Below are positions 41,584 to 54,428 of a DNA stretch of 64,000 nt, piece after piece. The DNA comes from Ancylostoma caninum (taxonomy: Eukaryota; Nematoda; Chromadorea; Rhabditida; Ancylostomatidae). Location: contig JBAJFG010000073.1 of NCBI GenBank assembly GCA_037903475.1, positions 62,001-126,000 of the forward strand, given 5' to 3'. The stretch's first letter is position 1, and every line of letters starts with the position of its first letter. The notes beneath the pieces were generated by a model. That model did not search any database, was not told where the DNA came from, and worked only from the letters and a program-made list of their open reading frames with translations. The translations under genes and the position numbers were made by a program.

Positions 41584-44500
41584 TTAATCAACAACGAGTC
41601 TGGGGACTTGTTGTGGACGTTGGAATTCTTCAAAGTGTGGCTCAGGCTCGTCGACGGCCGGTGGCATGTCCTGGAAGTACTCACATCAAGGATTAGACCT
41701 CTACTGAAATAATGTGGAAGTTTTTGAAGTTTCGTTGAAAAAATGTTAACTAGCTGCGTTTCATATGTTTCTCCTAGAAATTTTGTGGATCTTTTCCTAC
41801 TTACCCAATTGAAATTTTGCAACAACAACAAAAAAAGAAAATAACGTCACCAACCTGCTTGTGGACTTCGCTATCTACTACTGCCGGCTTGGCTCTGGCC
41901 TCGTTGATCTTCTGAGCCTCCTGCTCGAAGTATCTGAAATTGAGGTGTTTCTCTTCAATTTCATGGATCTGTCATGACTCCATAGAACGAGAGAGAGAAA
42001 AACAGGGCAGGGCTTTAGGGCTGACCTAAGAAAAGCAGCCAGAGGATCGTGCTCCATGTCCTCATCGTTTCCCTGCTCTGGGGCAGCGACAGTCGTACCC
42101 TCTACTGGAACGGTCGTCCTATCCTCAATACGAGGGAATCTGTCCTCAACCACAACTGGTCCAGCTGGTCCCTCATCCTCATCTGGGTCAGGCACCTGGA
42201 AATAGAATGTTATCAAGAAGAGGAGGGTTTCATATAGAATTCTTAGGCAATTACATGAATCTCCTCAGATTTCGGCTGTTCGACGGGCTTGAAAACGTTC
42301 ATTTCAGGCTTTGGCTCCTCGACTACGCTAATTTCTGGCTTCTGTTCTTCGGGAACGATTACTTCAGGTTTCTGTTCCTCGACAATTTTGAAAATGCTGT
42401 CTTCAGGCTTCTGGCTCTCCACAGCCTTGAAGATGTTTTCGGTTGAAGCCTCTACCTGGAAAATGTCAAAACTAGAAGCGGATTTTATTTTCTCTCCATG
42501 ATTTCGTCATTTTCAACACCCGCAGGTGTTGTCTTTGGCACAAACTTTCTCTGCTTTTCTCCTAGGCTTTCGTTTTTTTCTTTGTCTATGAAAAATTGTA
42601 TTACATGACAGCTAGAGCTATCTAAGCCATATTCATTCGAAGCTATACTATGGACTTTCTTGCCATCTCTCCTTCACACTCTTTTCAATAACAAAATTAC
42701 GCTAGCTTGCGTTTATACTTGCAGTAGTCGCGCAACCACGTACTGAAACTTCCATGGCATTAAAAAGTGAAGTCAAAAAGTTGGGTTTATTTTCTATAAA
42801 AACCGTATTCAGTAATTTTCAACTATCACTGAGGTTGACTCAAAAGAAACCAACGTTTGTCCAGTACTTTTTTTCCTAATTTTGTTCCTGAACATATTAG
42901 AACTCATTGTCCACTCAAAGAAGGCGGAGCAATTTGCAAGAGAGGGCATATGTTACTCACTGTGTTGTCACTTTCGCAATAGAGGGCATATGTTACTCAC
43001 TATGTTGTCTATATTGTCAAATAAATGTTCTCTTACATCGTTTCATCTCTGTTTTTCTCTTTGAATTTATTTCCTCGTTAAGATTCAAGAAAGATTTCTA
43101 GGAAAACCTATTCAATATCTGATGATGTCATGAAGAAAGAACGAAATCGCGTGTTGCAAGCTGCCATGTCAACAATTGTGGATTTCGTGCAGCAACCCCT
43201 ACCTGAGCGGCGCTATCGACGACATCGCTGGTTGGTTCCTTGACAGTCTTTGGTGCCTGAACGACGGATCATTACTCGAATTCAATTTAATTGCAGCCAA
43301 ATTTCCGGAAGGATCGATCGAACCTCGGTTGCAACTGGCTTATCGTCGTCGAAGGCCTTGAACACGTTCTCGGTGGTGGTGGGCTGGAAATCTCCAGTTA
43401 GGATGGACAATTTCAAAGCATAGAACTCAATGCCTGTCGCTAGCCCTCACCACAGTCTCCTCCTTCTTCTCAGCCTCATCGAATACGGAAAGGATATCAC
43501 GGAAGACGTTGTCACTCTCTACCTAAAGAACAATTTTGAATTAGGTGACCCGCAAGGTGTTGTGCCGTGCTGCCGTGTGGTGCCTGTGCTTTTCTCCACC
43601 TGTTTGATTTCGGCGATTTTCTCAGTGGATGGTGTGACGGGTGCAATTGTGGAGGTCTGTTGCTCCTGGATTTTGCGGAGGTTTTCTTGGAAAATGGCAT
43701 CATGGTCATAGTTTCCAGGGGTTTCTGGAGTTGGGGTGATGGCCGTCCCTGAATTGAATGCGAATCTCAGGAAGTAAGTTGCAGACTCGAGGAAGAACAC
43801 TTACAAATTGGCCTGTTTGGGGCATTGAATTCCATTCCCTGAGATTTCTTCTGAAAATTAAGTGTTTGACAAATGTTCTGATGAATGCACCACTACACTT
43901 TTTTTTCAGAAAAATCCAGAAACCTGCATTTCCTGGTAGATCTTATCATGCATGGCCATCTCAGGCGCTGGAGGAACGGTTGGTTGCTGCATGGAGAGAA
44001 TCTGAGCTGGTGAGGCATCATGAGGTCGCATAGGGATCTGAACCACAAAAATGGTTAGTTGTGAAGAATTGCGTGAAAAAACCGCTTCTATGGTATCTCT
44101 TCACCCGTTTACCTGAGGTTCCTGATGTTCGGCAATGATTCTAGGGAAAGCGATGTTGGTTTGAGCGGGTTGCTGGAATTCATTCATTCATTCATTCATT
44201 CATTTGTTCATTCATTCATTCATTCATTCATTCATCCGTTCATTCATTCATTCATTCATTCATTCATTCATTCACTCGTTCATTCATTCATTCGTCAATT
44301 AACTCAAACATAGCTTACTTGTTGTGGTTGCTGTTGAGGTTGTTGGTTGTTTACCCATTGTGGCTGCTGAAAAGTTGAAATTCCTTTGACGCTATTAGCC
44401 AAACAATATGGATTGCTTCCTATGACTTGAAAATTCTTTCATGCAGTAAAAACTTGTGCTTTGAAACTGCACTTACTGGTAGTTACACGTACAGCTTCTC

Positions 44501-47500
44501 ATTTATTTAATTACTTATTTATTTATTCATTTGTTTTCTTTTGTTTGACTTACTTGCCAGTCGATTAATGGAACATAGTGCTCTTTTTCTAAGCACTGAC
44601 AGTGCGAACAATGAGATTCTGTTTGGCTAATGGTGAGAAGTTGCATACCTGGTTCTGGTAGTACTGAGCCTGCTGCTGTTGGTAGTACTGTTGCTGTTGA
44701 GGATAGTAGTACCACTGCTGTTGGTATTGCTGTGGCTGCTGGTAGAACTGAAAAACACGTTATTTTGCGAATGCACAACCTTAGGATAAGCTGTTGCCAT
44801 ACTTCGCGGGCACTATAGCACCTTGCACCGCCATCACTTAAGTGACATCGTTTTCGATACGTATCGATTATTGGTGGCTCGTACGACGCAGTGCTTAGAA
44901 GCGATGCTCCGCCCAAAATCGATAGTTAGCGTAAATAACGTCGATGGCGATGGATGTGCAGGGTGCCACGCTCGACTTTCAGTGTAGACAAAGCCATAGA
45001 AATTACCTGCTGCTGCTGTGGTTGCTGTTGTTGTTGTTGCTGCTGCTGTTGCTGGTGGTTACGAACCCACCATGGGTGCTGCCAGTACGTCTGGTGGTGC
45101 ATGTTATGCATCTGCTGCATCTGCTGAGCCATCTGAGCGCGCTCCCACATGGCTCTCTGAGCCTGTGCCCACTGGGCTCGCTGCATCTCCGCCTGGTATT
45201 CCTCGGCGGCCTTGGCGCGTTGGGTCTGCTCCCATCGGGCCTGAGCAATGGATCGGGCCAGTTCATCCTCGAGAGCGGCGCGTCGTTGATGTTCCATCTG
45301 GAACCAGGGCCCGTTAGAAAAGGTTCTTCAGGATTCCCCAGGTTTCTTTGAGTAGTTAGCAAGTTTAATTTTCACAGATGAGCGTGGCTTACCCATTCGG
45401 CCCTCATCATGGCCTCTCGAAGCATCTGTTGCTCGTAGATGGCTTGTTGAAGTCGGCGCATTCGCCACTGTCGAACAGCCTGGAACCGCAGGTTTATGTA
45501 GAGTTTTTTATTCGTCTGTCCAGAATTTTTTGAAAGAAAATTTTGAAATCGTGAGCAAATTTCAGGCTTCAAGGCTTATAATCGGCACATTTATAGCTTG
45601 AATCCCTATCTCATTTCGTATAAATATCGTTCCCATAAGTAATCCATACAGATCCGAATTCCTTCTCTAATTAACCCGTTTACTTCTTCAAGACAGGGTT
45701 TGTCATTAAATTTTTCTTCTTCTTTTTCTTCAAACTTAATGAGTAGAGAAGGTCCTCCCGAATATCAATTCCTAACTTAATTCTGGATTGCACACCTGAG
45801 CGTAAGCCATCTGTCTTGCTTGTAGGGCTAGCAACGGTGGTGGGATGTTCATGACTGGTCTGTTGAATGCTTCAAGTGGAGCCTGAAAGAAATGCATAGC
45901 TTTCCAGAAGAAGAAACATTCTGTTTAAAAATGAAGTATTCTCTCGCGAAAATTCTGGGATGTACATACATATATGTTGGAATTTTTCTCAAAACATTGC
46001 TCTAAAAAGCTGGGCGGAGAGCCTCACCTCCTGCGCTTCGTATGGATGAATGGGCCTCTCGTTTTCCTTCATTTGCGAGTCTTTTCCTTCAACGTTGTTC
46101 CCTCCTTCAATCACCATAACCTTCGCAACGGGGACTGAGTTGAGGAAGATCTTGACCTGAAGTAAACGTTTTGATAGATCGTTCCTGGGAATTTTGTACA
46201 AAGCATTGGAATTTTTTCCCAAAACATCCTTTTAAGCTGATTTCCATCGATTTTTCACAATTTCTCAGGTTTCGGCCTGGTGAAGAAGCCGGAAATTCTA
46301 GTCGAAGGACTAATTTGTGAATTTCTTGCAATTTTCACGTCCTACTTTCCCCAATTCTCAAGTTTCCCTAATTCGCTGACTCACCTCATCATCAGAACCC
46401 TTCTCATCCGATTTCTGGCTCATTCCCATTGGATTCACCAAGCCGAATTGCTCTGGAGCTGCCGTTGTCGTTGGCTGCGCTTCATCGGCCTTAAACACCT
46501 AAATTTCAGCCGTGAGGGCAAATTTCGACATGCTAAGACTATTCTGCTGAACCAAATTCGCAACTTCTTCTCTCCTCGAAATGACTCATCAGAATCCGCT
46601 CCGCCGCCCCTTCTCATCAGCCGGCGGTGTTCTTCTGCACCGCAGCGAAGACCTCGTTGCTGGGGCTCGTCGAACAGGTTCCTACGTCACTATTACAAAC
46701 AGTATAAGTGTTTTCTCGCGGGTTTACGGTAGGTCTTCACCACGTCGCACTTCGGTGAACACCGCCGAATCACAATAGCGGAAGTCAGAATAGCGCGGGC
46801 TGATGAGAGGAGGGCATAGGATTTTACAATTTCGGGAAAAACTTATCTACTTACTCCAAAGATTCCAGTGTAGACAGTGTCGACTCCATAGATCAGCACT
46901 AGTCCAGCAGTGAAGCAGGCGACGAACAGCAGGAAGAGCAGCAGGCCGCGGATGAGGATGCCGGCCGCCGATCGACGAGGTGGTGCCGGTGGTGGGGGTG
47001 GAATGGGGATCACGGTTGGTTGAAGGACTGTGAAGACCTAGAAAATTCAGTTAAGGTAACCAACATTTACTCCTAGAAAATTCTATATCTCGAGCATTTT
47101 CCCCATGAATTCTAATCAATAGTTTATCCCTATTTTGAGTGTAAAAATTCCCTCAAAGTGTATTGGTAAGAAAGATTACGAGAAGGCAATGGAATGAGCT
47201 AAAATTGTAATCCGAGACAGTGGTTTTCTATAGGGTTCAGAAGCTTGGAAGCCCCAATCATAATACAGCACAGCCGCAACCTACGTGCCCCCCGAAAAAT
47301 GGCAAAATGTAGCAAGTCAGCACTGAATGGGCCAATAACCAATCAGGGAAAGGAAACATCCAGAAGAGTAGTAGTAATTATGTGCACCACAAACGCAGCA
47401 GAAAACAGAGTAATATGCACAGGTCAAAGTCTATGGGCATCTCTCACTATGTACTTGCTGCCATCCTACCCTCAGTGGTAGTCATTCATGCTCGGCGGTC

Positions 47501-48125
47501 ACTGAGATAAATCTTTCCCGAACCACTGGAAATTTATCTACTTATTTGTTGTTTATTTTATGTAAGCTTCAAATGAAAGCATCCTGAAATCTCGTCAACA
47601 ACGTTTACGCGAAAAGTGGAAGGACAATCCCGCTAAAGTAATGGAAGGATGCACAGGAGAATAAGCCAAGGACACATCATTTGAAGGATGGATGATTTCA
47701 TACCCATGCATAGCACCTGGGTTTAGACAACATCACCTATGGACGAACAGATTGGACCGCATGAATCTTTGAAATCTAGTGTGCGATACTCCTCAGAGTT
47801 ACTCACCGTTAACACAGCCGTCAACACATTCACCTTGGGTAATCTCAGTTATCCATATGGCCGGTTAATCTGTGCCATGAAAAGGGTGAACTTGGGTGCG
47901 TAAACACGTTCACAATGGGTTACCTCAATGACGCATTCAGACCCTAATCACTCCCCGCTAATGATTGGTATGGGAACGGAATGTGAGACACGCAATGATC
48001 TCTTGGCACAGCACCTCGCTAATGTACTAAGCCATTCTCACCTTAGGGTCAACCTTCACAGTCTCGCCGGCCTCGCTCTTCTCCTTCTCCTCGGGGCTTT
48101 CGCCGTGCACTCCTAATTTTGTCAT
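41584..48125 (-). CDS. Q-rich single-pass membrane protein, 20 exons
   Basis: No function recognised. Minus-strand exons: 48125-48042, 47037-46855, 46498-46385, 46156-46028, 45882-45796, 45479-45393, 45297-45007, 44747-44649, 44366-44319, 44172-44113, 44037-43924, 43850-43805, 43748-43600, 43522-43451, 43383-43324, 43256-43203, 42455-42255, 42195-42026, 41933-41855, 41670-41584; all GT-AG, joining to 737 residues and a TAA. Residues 1-58 are charged then Pro-rich and end in RR...R; 59-79 (GLLLFLLFVACFTAGLVLIY) is a membrane anchor, so the N-terminus is probably cytosolic. About 200-310 is an Arg/Gln/Ala/Trp-rich likely coiled coil; 311-394 is Gln/Tyr/Asn-rich, prion-like; about 560-626 has four Lys-Pro-Glu repeats (EEQKPE type); the end is acidic. 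The ATG directly follows tttcag, suggesting trans-splicing or a 5' UTR intron. Exons in 42456-43202 could be missed. Confidence 0.85.
42941..43009. repeat. 40-bp-spaced direct duplication in an intron
   Basis: agagggcatatgttactcac plus tatgttgtc/tgtgttgtc occurs at 42941-42969 and 42981-43009, one base different. Confidence 0.9.
44177..44297. repeat. (ATTC)n microsatellite in an intron
   Basis: About 120 bp of attc units with a few variant units (atttg, atccg, actcg). Confidence 0.95.
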
Positions 48126-49087
48126 CTGAAAATCACGACCATATAGAGCTATTCTTCGAAATCAGCACACAACAACACACGAAATCGTCGATGATTGTCA
48201 AGGTTGGGGCAGTCACAGGTTTTATGGGCATAGGGGACGCGCCCGTCGACCGGCAAGTTGATAGAAAAACAAACTTGGCGAAGAAGAAGAGATTCGCCGA
48301 TCGAAATTGGCCGAACAGGTAGAAATCGCGCGGCCGCCGCGGCATAGATTTCCTGTACAGGAGATGTCTGACCGCATGATGTCTTATGGTAACACGAATC
48401 ACTGTTGATCTTTAGCGCGTATGGAGAAATGATCAGGTGGGTTTCTGGACAATCGGCGAATCCAGAGGACGAGTTTTCGTTTCTATGCAGCGCTGGGAAT
48501 ATTTTTCTGTGCATATGGGACGTGAGCAGACCCGCACCATGCGAGAGAGACAGTGCATTGTCAAAATGGCTGAGAGATGCTTCGACGGGTTCTGTTCCGA
48601 CGCACTAGACACTGTCAAAAACGCTTAACAGGCCTAGCAAGTTGAACGAGTGTCTTCTTTAGGCCATTATTCTGTTTCTGCAGTGTTTGCCAGCTGTGCG
48701 CGAACCTGTTTATGAGAGTTTCAAGAGGACGAATGCAAGGCGCGGTTTATCATACTTGTTAGATGCTACTGCGCAGTAAAGTTGAAGTGTACTGTAAATG
48801 GCAAACGATGGGTTGTGTGACATCAACATCAACAACAGAAGTGAGCAATGAACGAAATTCGCTTGGAATTTGTTAACTTGTGCACAAGATGGTTTTTCGG
48901 TGTACTGTAATAACCAGTCTAATAGCATTTGCGTGTGTGCAATAAAGGTACGGTATGCAGGTAGTTAACTGACCTGTAGTTGTTCAAAAACTCTGTTCTT
49001 GTAGAAAATTTTAGATGTCAAAAAGGAACTGCTCAATTTTAGGTCTACTCTCCCCACACCAGATGAGTCCTATTGAACCGTTGGTGC
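48126..49087. promoter_or_regulatory. Putative 5' region of the Q-rich gene
   Basis: Contains a GC-rich patch (gcgcggccgccgcgg near 48330). No exon was recognised; frames on both strands overlap and show no motif. Confidence 0.3.
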
Positions 49088-49091
49088 TTAA

Positions 49092-49404
49092 AGGCAGTGT
49101 CTCACCTCACTATCACCGGCCGAGAATTTGGCCAAATTCTCGGCCGGTGGACGAGGCGCCTCCCGCCTGCGGTGCAGTTTTCGGCAATGAGAACACCTGT
49201 GCGATCAATGAGATCTGCTAAGGTGTATGGCAAGACGGGCAGTTTCCCTGCCGAGGAACTCGTCCACGCCAAGTTGGATTGGTCCCTCAAAAACGGGTTT
49301 TTGACGGTTTTATCAGAAATCACGTACATTATTGGACTTAGCGTGTCGAGTAGGTCCGGATTCTGTTAGTATCTCAGGATCGAGAATGAGGTGAGACACT
49401 GCCT
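49092..49404. mobile_element. TTAA-flanked MITE with internal 34-bp palindrome
   Basis: 313 bp; ends aggcagtgtctcacctc and its complement; TTAA at 49088-49091 and 49405-49408. A perfect 34-bp palindrome (accggccgagaatttggcca and onward) lies at 49115-49148. Confidence 0.85.
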
Positions 49405-49408
49405 TTAA

Positions 49409-51600
49409 GGAAATTTTGAACCCATTTTCAATTCTACCGTTGCAAATAAACAAAATTCATCTGAAAGTACCGTTATCTGAAAATTTACCTGATAGTTCAA
49501 TGCTTCCAACAAAATGGCCTTACTGGTGAGAAAGTAACAAAAAACACTTTAATAGTTATACAACTAGAAATTCCTCAAACTTTAAATTCTCCAAACGTGA
49601 CAAAATATAAATCTGCTCCATACGAAGGATACAGAGAATTCGAAAAAAAGTATTCATTTGTTCGTTTTTTTTATTTGCCTGTTTTTTTTTCATACGGAGG
49701 AGCGCTCACAAATGATCAGATATACGTAGTGGTTGGCAATACGACCAGCGAGCTTTTGGGTGAGATAGGTGGTAAAAGAGGAAGATACAGATAGGGTGAG
49801 CAAGGTAACAGCATATTGTGTAGCTTCGAGACAGGTCTCTTTTTCTGAAAAAAAAAACGCATTCGAGAGAGATAGCCAACCAAAATACCAAATAGAAGCC
49901 GAATAACATCATACCATTCCATTGTCAATTAATCATTGATTGAAATCCGACTCAAAAATTCAAATCCTAAAGGAAGCAAAGGCTTTAACTCGATCCGCGA
50001 GCATTCTTTAAGCGTTATGCAGCTCTTCTTCTGAAAACTCGGAGTTTCGACTCATTTGAGGTTGAATTTCTGCATTCGGGTCTATTTACTGAATTGTTTG
50101 GCTATACTCGTTTTCCCTGAATTGCTTAGAATCATACCTTTTGTAAGGGTTTGCCCAGCAATTGTCTTCCTCCTATGCGAATATTTACTGCAGTGCCATA
50201 CACACTGAGTATTCTCTTTCTCCTCAGATACCCCTATGACATGTCGAGAAATAATGTGGAAAAAAATGTCCATTGTTCACATGAAATAAGAAGATAGAAC
50301 TAGCAAATGCGTACGATGAGAATTAGTCACCGTAAACCTAATTAGCGAGATCTTATTGGGAAATTATTGGTCCAAATTGCTCAGTAAGTGAATATGGCAT
50401 AGAATTTTCTGAGTTTTCCTAGTCAACCTGAGGTGAAAAAAAGCTCAACAATGAAATAATTGCGTGCACACACACTTATATTGCAAGAGCAGATTCAAAT
50501 AGTCCCCACTTCTCGATACTTCTCTCAGATAACGTCATGGCAGTGCAACGCAGCCGTCACAAACGTGTTCGGCGAACCCAAAGTTACGATTCGTGGAACA
50601 TTAGAAGAGTTCTCAACAACAAAAAGTGTTATAGAAATGGAGGAAGATGGAGGGATGCATTGCAACCTGAGTATTCACGACGTTTCCGGATAATTTGACC
50701 CACAGGGTCAGATGCTGGGGTCACGCTGGAGAACCAGCGGAACCTGCGAATGAACGATGCATACTTGCGTCTGATCACCTCACGAACTTGGTCACATGCC
50801 TTCCGAAGACGGAGTCATTAGGTTAAAGAGATCTCTAGGGGATATGTAATTCGTTTACTTTATTACTACTGCGCATTATCTGACACCTTTCTCTTCTTCA
50901 ATTCTTGAATGGCGGATATTTAGGTTAACAGATTGCTGGTTCGGAAGTAAGTTTCTTGTAGAAATGTGATTACACTTCAGAAATAAAACGAATTTGAGTA
51001 CAGCTTTCAGTAAAGACTTTCCTACGAAGCTGTTTAAATGAAATTCTTCCTACTCTTCCCCGCCTAAAGAAATAATACCAGTAATTCGCGATTTTCAAGA
51101 AAAAAAACTGTTCCAAGGTACTTTTTTGAGTTTTGACCGAGGCTATAACATTTTATGGCATCTACTCATGTTAGCCCAAAAATCTAAAGTCAACAGCGGT
51201 CTTCGGAAAGTGTATTATCTTTTCTTCCGAGTACATGAATGTGTACTCTGGGTAACTATTGGGTATAAAAATGTGGATGTCTTGTTTGCTTAAGCTATTA
51301 GAATGATTCCAGGAAACATCTGACATGGGAAAAAACGGATCCTGCTTTTTAGTTTTCCTACATATAGTATTCTAACACTTCTGGGTGCATATCCCAGTGA
51401 CATAGAAATTAGCCAGTTAGGAAAAGAATTTTGTGACGAAACTATAATAATATTCTGGCAACCACCTTCCTGTCATAACAAGAATCCGTCAGCTAAACAA
51501 AATGTCCATTCAAATCAAATCAAATTCGAAGGAGAATGCAGTCAGTGCGAATAGTGGAGAGCAGCGGGACGGCGACCAACTAGTTGCATTGTATGGTCAC
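49409..51600. other. Gene-poor stretch with weak small-ORF candidates
   Basis: Two weak candidates. Minus 49914-49690: an ATG (MEWYDVIRLLF), a possible 43-bp intron ending tttttttttcag, then KETCLEATQYAVTLLT onward to a stop, 62 residues. Plus 50529-50693: after ttctctcag, ITSWQCNAAVTNVFGEPKVT continuing to a stop. Neither matches a family I know. Confidence 0.25.
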
Positions 51601-51632
51601 ATCACGACTCGCTGCCCGTGTTGATTCAGTAG

Positions 51633-52058
51633 ATGACCCTTGAGGCCGGGGCTGAACACGAAACGACGGATGTTGGGCCGAAACTCCCGGCCACAGCAGC
51701 TACCGCTACCCACATAAAGGTTCAGATTCTGCGGGGAAACCGAGCGGTGGGGACGGTTGGTGGGCGAAGAACGAGGTCAAATGGTTTGCTGAGCGAGGCC
51801 CCAGGCGGCGATATCCAGCTATTATGGATGAGAGATTTAAAGCGTCGATACCGGCGGCGGCCAGGTGTTGGTGACTTGAACGGCTATCGACGACTGGAGA
51901 GGTGTGGAAAAACCTTGAAAGGAGGGGCCGTGACGAGAGCGGCCCCAATCGATACAGTATCTAGTTCACGCAAGGTCGATGGCGAGTCGTGGCGACGAGG
52001 AGCGCTTAGGAGAGAGTCGGGGAAGGAGGTTGTGGTAATTACGGTAGACAGTTTATGA
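51633..52058 (+). other. GC-rich open frame of unknown origin
   Basis: 141 codons, Arg/Gly-rich (RRYRRRPGVGDLNGYRRLER). Base composition is clearly richer in GC than its AT-rich surroundings, as in the leader of the RTE element at 9.5 kb. It may be the 5' part of an unidentified retroelement rather than a gene; no RT follows. Confidence 0.3.
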
Positions 52059-53198
52059 AAGGGAAACTATCTATCCCCCCGCGTGAGCTTTAACATCATT
52101 CATTCAGTCGTTCTGAGCTTCGATTCATGTCTTCTCTTCTGCCGAAGGCCAATGCCATCGAATTATCCGGAAATTACAATGACCTTTGGTGAAAAAACAC
52201 GGATTTGATGTCAAAACAGTCTGGTAGAAGGCAATAGCTCTGCCCTATTTCAAAGGGAGTCGCCAAAACAATGGACTTTTTTCGAATGATAGTTGATGTA
52301 TGACTCTTGGAATAGAGATTCGGAGGTGAGAAATGCCTGGTTTTCTCAATCACTGCGTTGTATCTCAGCAAGCGAACAGAGCACGAGTCAGAAAAAACTT
52401 TCTATTCAAAGAGTAAGTGGAACGCTTCGATCTGTTGCGTGCGCAACGCAAAAGCTCAAGGATCGCGACGGGAAACGAGAAAGTATTGACAGAATTTTGT
52501 GTGTTGTGGTGGTTTATGCTTGTTCTGATGAATTCTCACTGCTAAGGCAACTTCTCCCAAATTTACAGTGGGAAAAATAGATCTCTATTACGACTTACAA
52601 TGGAGTCTTTTTTGGGAAACTAGGTTTAATCTGCAGTGTTTGTATACTTGGATAGCGCTGAATTTTCCGGTCTCTGTTTCAATCATTTCTAATGAGTAAC
52701 CCCAGTTGCACGTCACAATATCGGTTTTCCTTCAGGAGACAGAAGAAGCGAAATGACGTCTAAGCCTCCTTTAAAAGGTGTCCAACCCATTAAATCTTTG
52801 GAGTCTAGTACCCTCCCTCATCGTCGGGATGATTACACTTGGCTAACTCGTCAATGCACCCAAATTTATCTCTCACCACGCCCTATCAATATCTTTACCT
52901 TTACGTAACATTGTATCTATCCAGCTGTTAACCACGGGTAAGCAATACATGAATGTGGATTATCTACTCTTGGAAAATCTAGGATCACTGAGATTACATG
53001 CGGTGAACGTGTTAACACCTCCCTACCTCCCTCAAATTCACTACCCACCTCCCTCAAATTTACCCATCGTGGAGATGGGCGTAAACACGTTCACCCTAGG
53101 AAATCTTAATGATGCACCCGTATGCAAAAAACGCGTTCACGAATCTCTAGCCCAACGAACTAAGATGGTTTGCGAGATTTTTAATGTTGTTAAGACTA
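52059..53198. other. Non-coding stretch
   Basis: No gene recognised. The stretch 52990-53140 shares the words gtaaacacgttcac and aatcttaatgatgcaccc-like text with 47899-47942 (in the first intron of the Q-rich gene), so it holds a short dispersed repeat. Confidence 0.4.
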
Positions 53199-53200
53199 TA

Positions 53201-54426
53201 CGAGGGCGGTTTGAAAAGTTTCCCGAATGACAATGAAAACAAAACAAATCTAATGCACCCAATATTTTATTCTGTAACTCAATCCCCTTAAAGCTCAATA
53301 CAAGTAGTCCGGTCTGTTTTGAATCTTTTATTCTCTATCTAAAATAAATTTCTTCGAAGTATCGGATAAAGCAACAATTAACTCGTCCCTTGATCGGAAT
53401 CTTTTCCTTGACGGGAAGATATTAAGGTTTAAGTCAGATAGAGGTACGGGGATGCCAATGCAGAAATATCGTTGAATGAGGTGGAAGTTTAGATTTCATT
53501 ACTACGAGTTTTTTTTTGATGAGCCATAACACTTTCTTGAGCGATGCTGACATGCAGGAACAATTCTTTTTTCTATTCAAATCCGCGCGTATCGCTCAGG
53601 CTGCCACAGCTGGAGCTTTTGAAATCTTCGGCTAATATTCTATTGTGATGGGTTTTCCATGAATCCCTTGGAACTTCCAAAAACAGACCCTTCAGTGAAC
53701 GGTACTTTCTTCTTTAGAAGTCATCCTTCGTGTTTAAGCTACTGTTTCCGCTGCATGTTTTGTAACTGAATTGTAGTGTTTAATCTGGTCTTCAATATAG
53801 ACCACAGTTTTGATTTGAACTTCAATCCAACCATTCGAAACAATTTTCTGATTTTCATGCTGGATCGCGCTTTTGTTCGGGTTTGAGCAAATGAGGCACT
53901 TATTGTTGAAAAGTTTTTTTTTAAATTAGTTCATGGGGTAAAACAAAATTTAATGACTCAAAATAGAAGCCAGACTTCGATATTTAGCACGCGTTTGTAT
54001 TCTACCAAACCTTGTCAACGATTTCAACCACTTTTTTTTCTGGTGTGGTCACCTTTTCTTTATATTTTGCACATGGCTTACTGTTTGCTCGCGTCCAGCT
54101 ACACTTGGTTTTCAGAACCTAGAGTATGTGGCTGAAAAGTTAAGATAATGATCCTCCAAAATCAGCGTCCAAGTGGTGTTCGGTTAACTTGAAGTCTTCT
54201 CTTCCAGTTAATAAAAATTAATGACCACTTAAATTCAGCGTATCTGTGGAGCTGAGCGCGGTCGCCGTTGCATGACTTGACACCTTCCCAAAAGCAGAGA
54301 CTATGTCAGATCGAACTGAAGTTCACAGTCATTTCATCTGAAGGACTCCCAAACAGCATTGCCTTAAAATTTTCGAAATAGAACAGCTTCCTAGTGGTGA
54401 TTCAGAAACTTTTCATACGGCCCTCG
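53201..54426 (-). mobile_element. Mariner relic 1
   Basis: 1226 bp; ends cgagggcggtttgaaaagtt and the complement of cgagggccgtatgaaaagtt, each bordered by TA (53199-53200, 54427-54428). The length is that of a mariner. On the minus strand near 53430-53350 a piece reads SDLNLNIFPSRKRFRSRDEL, comparable to the end of mariner transposases (SDYHLFRSLQ...F.S.DEV); the rest is unreadable. Confidence 0.72.
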
Positions 54427-54428
54427 TA

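Noticed and set aside
44125..44313. Frame reading FIHSFIHS repeats
   Set aside because: Translation of the (ATTC)n microsatellite inside an intron of the Q-rich gene.
44926..45362. Plus- and minus-strand frames of 99-135 codons at 45.0 kb
   Set aside because: The true frame is the minus-strand exon 45297-45007; the Leu-rich and other frames are its shadows.
48149..48514. 121-codon minus-strand frame upstream of the Q-rich gene
   Set aside because: No motif, and an overlapping frame of similar length exists on the same strand; probably promoter DNA.
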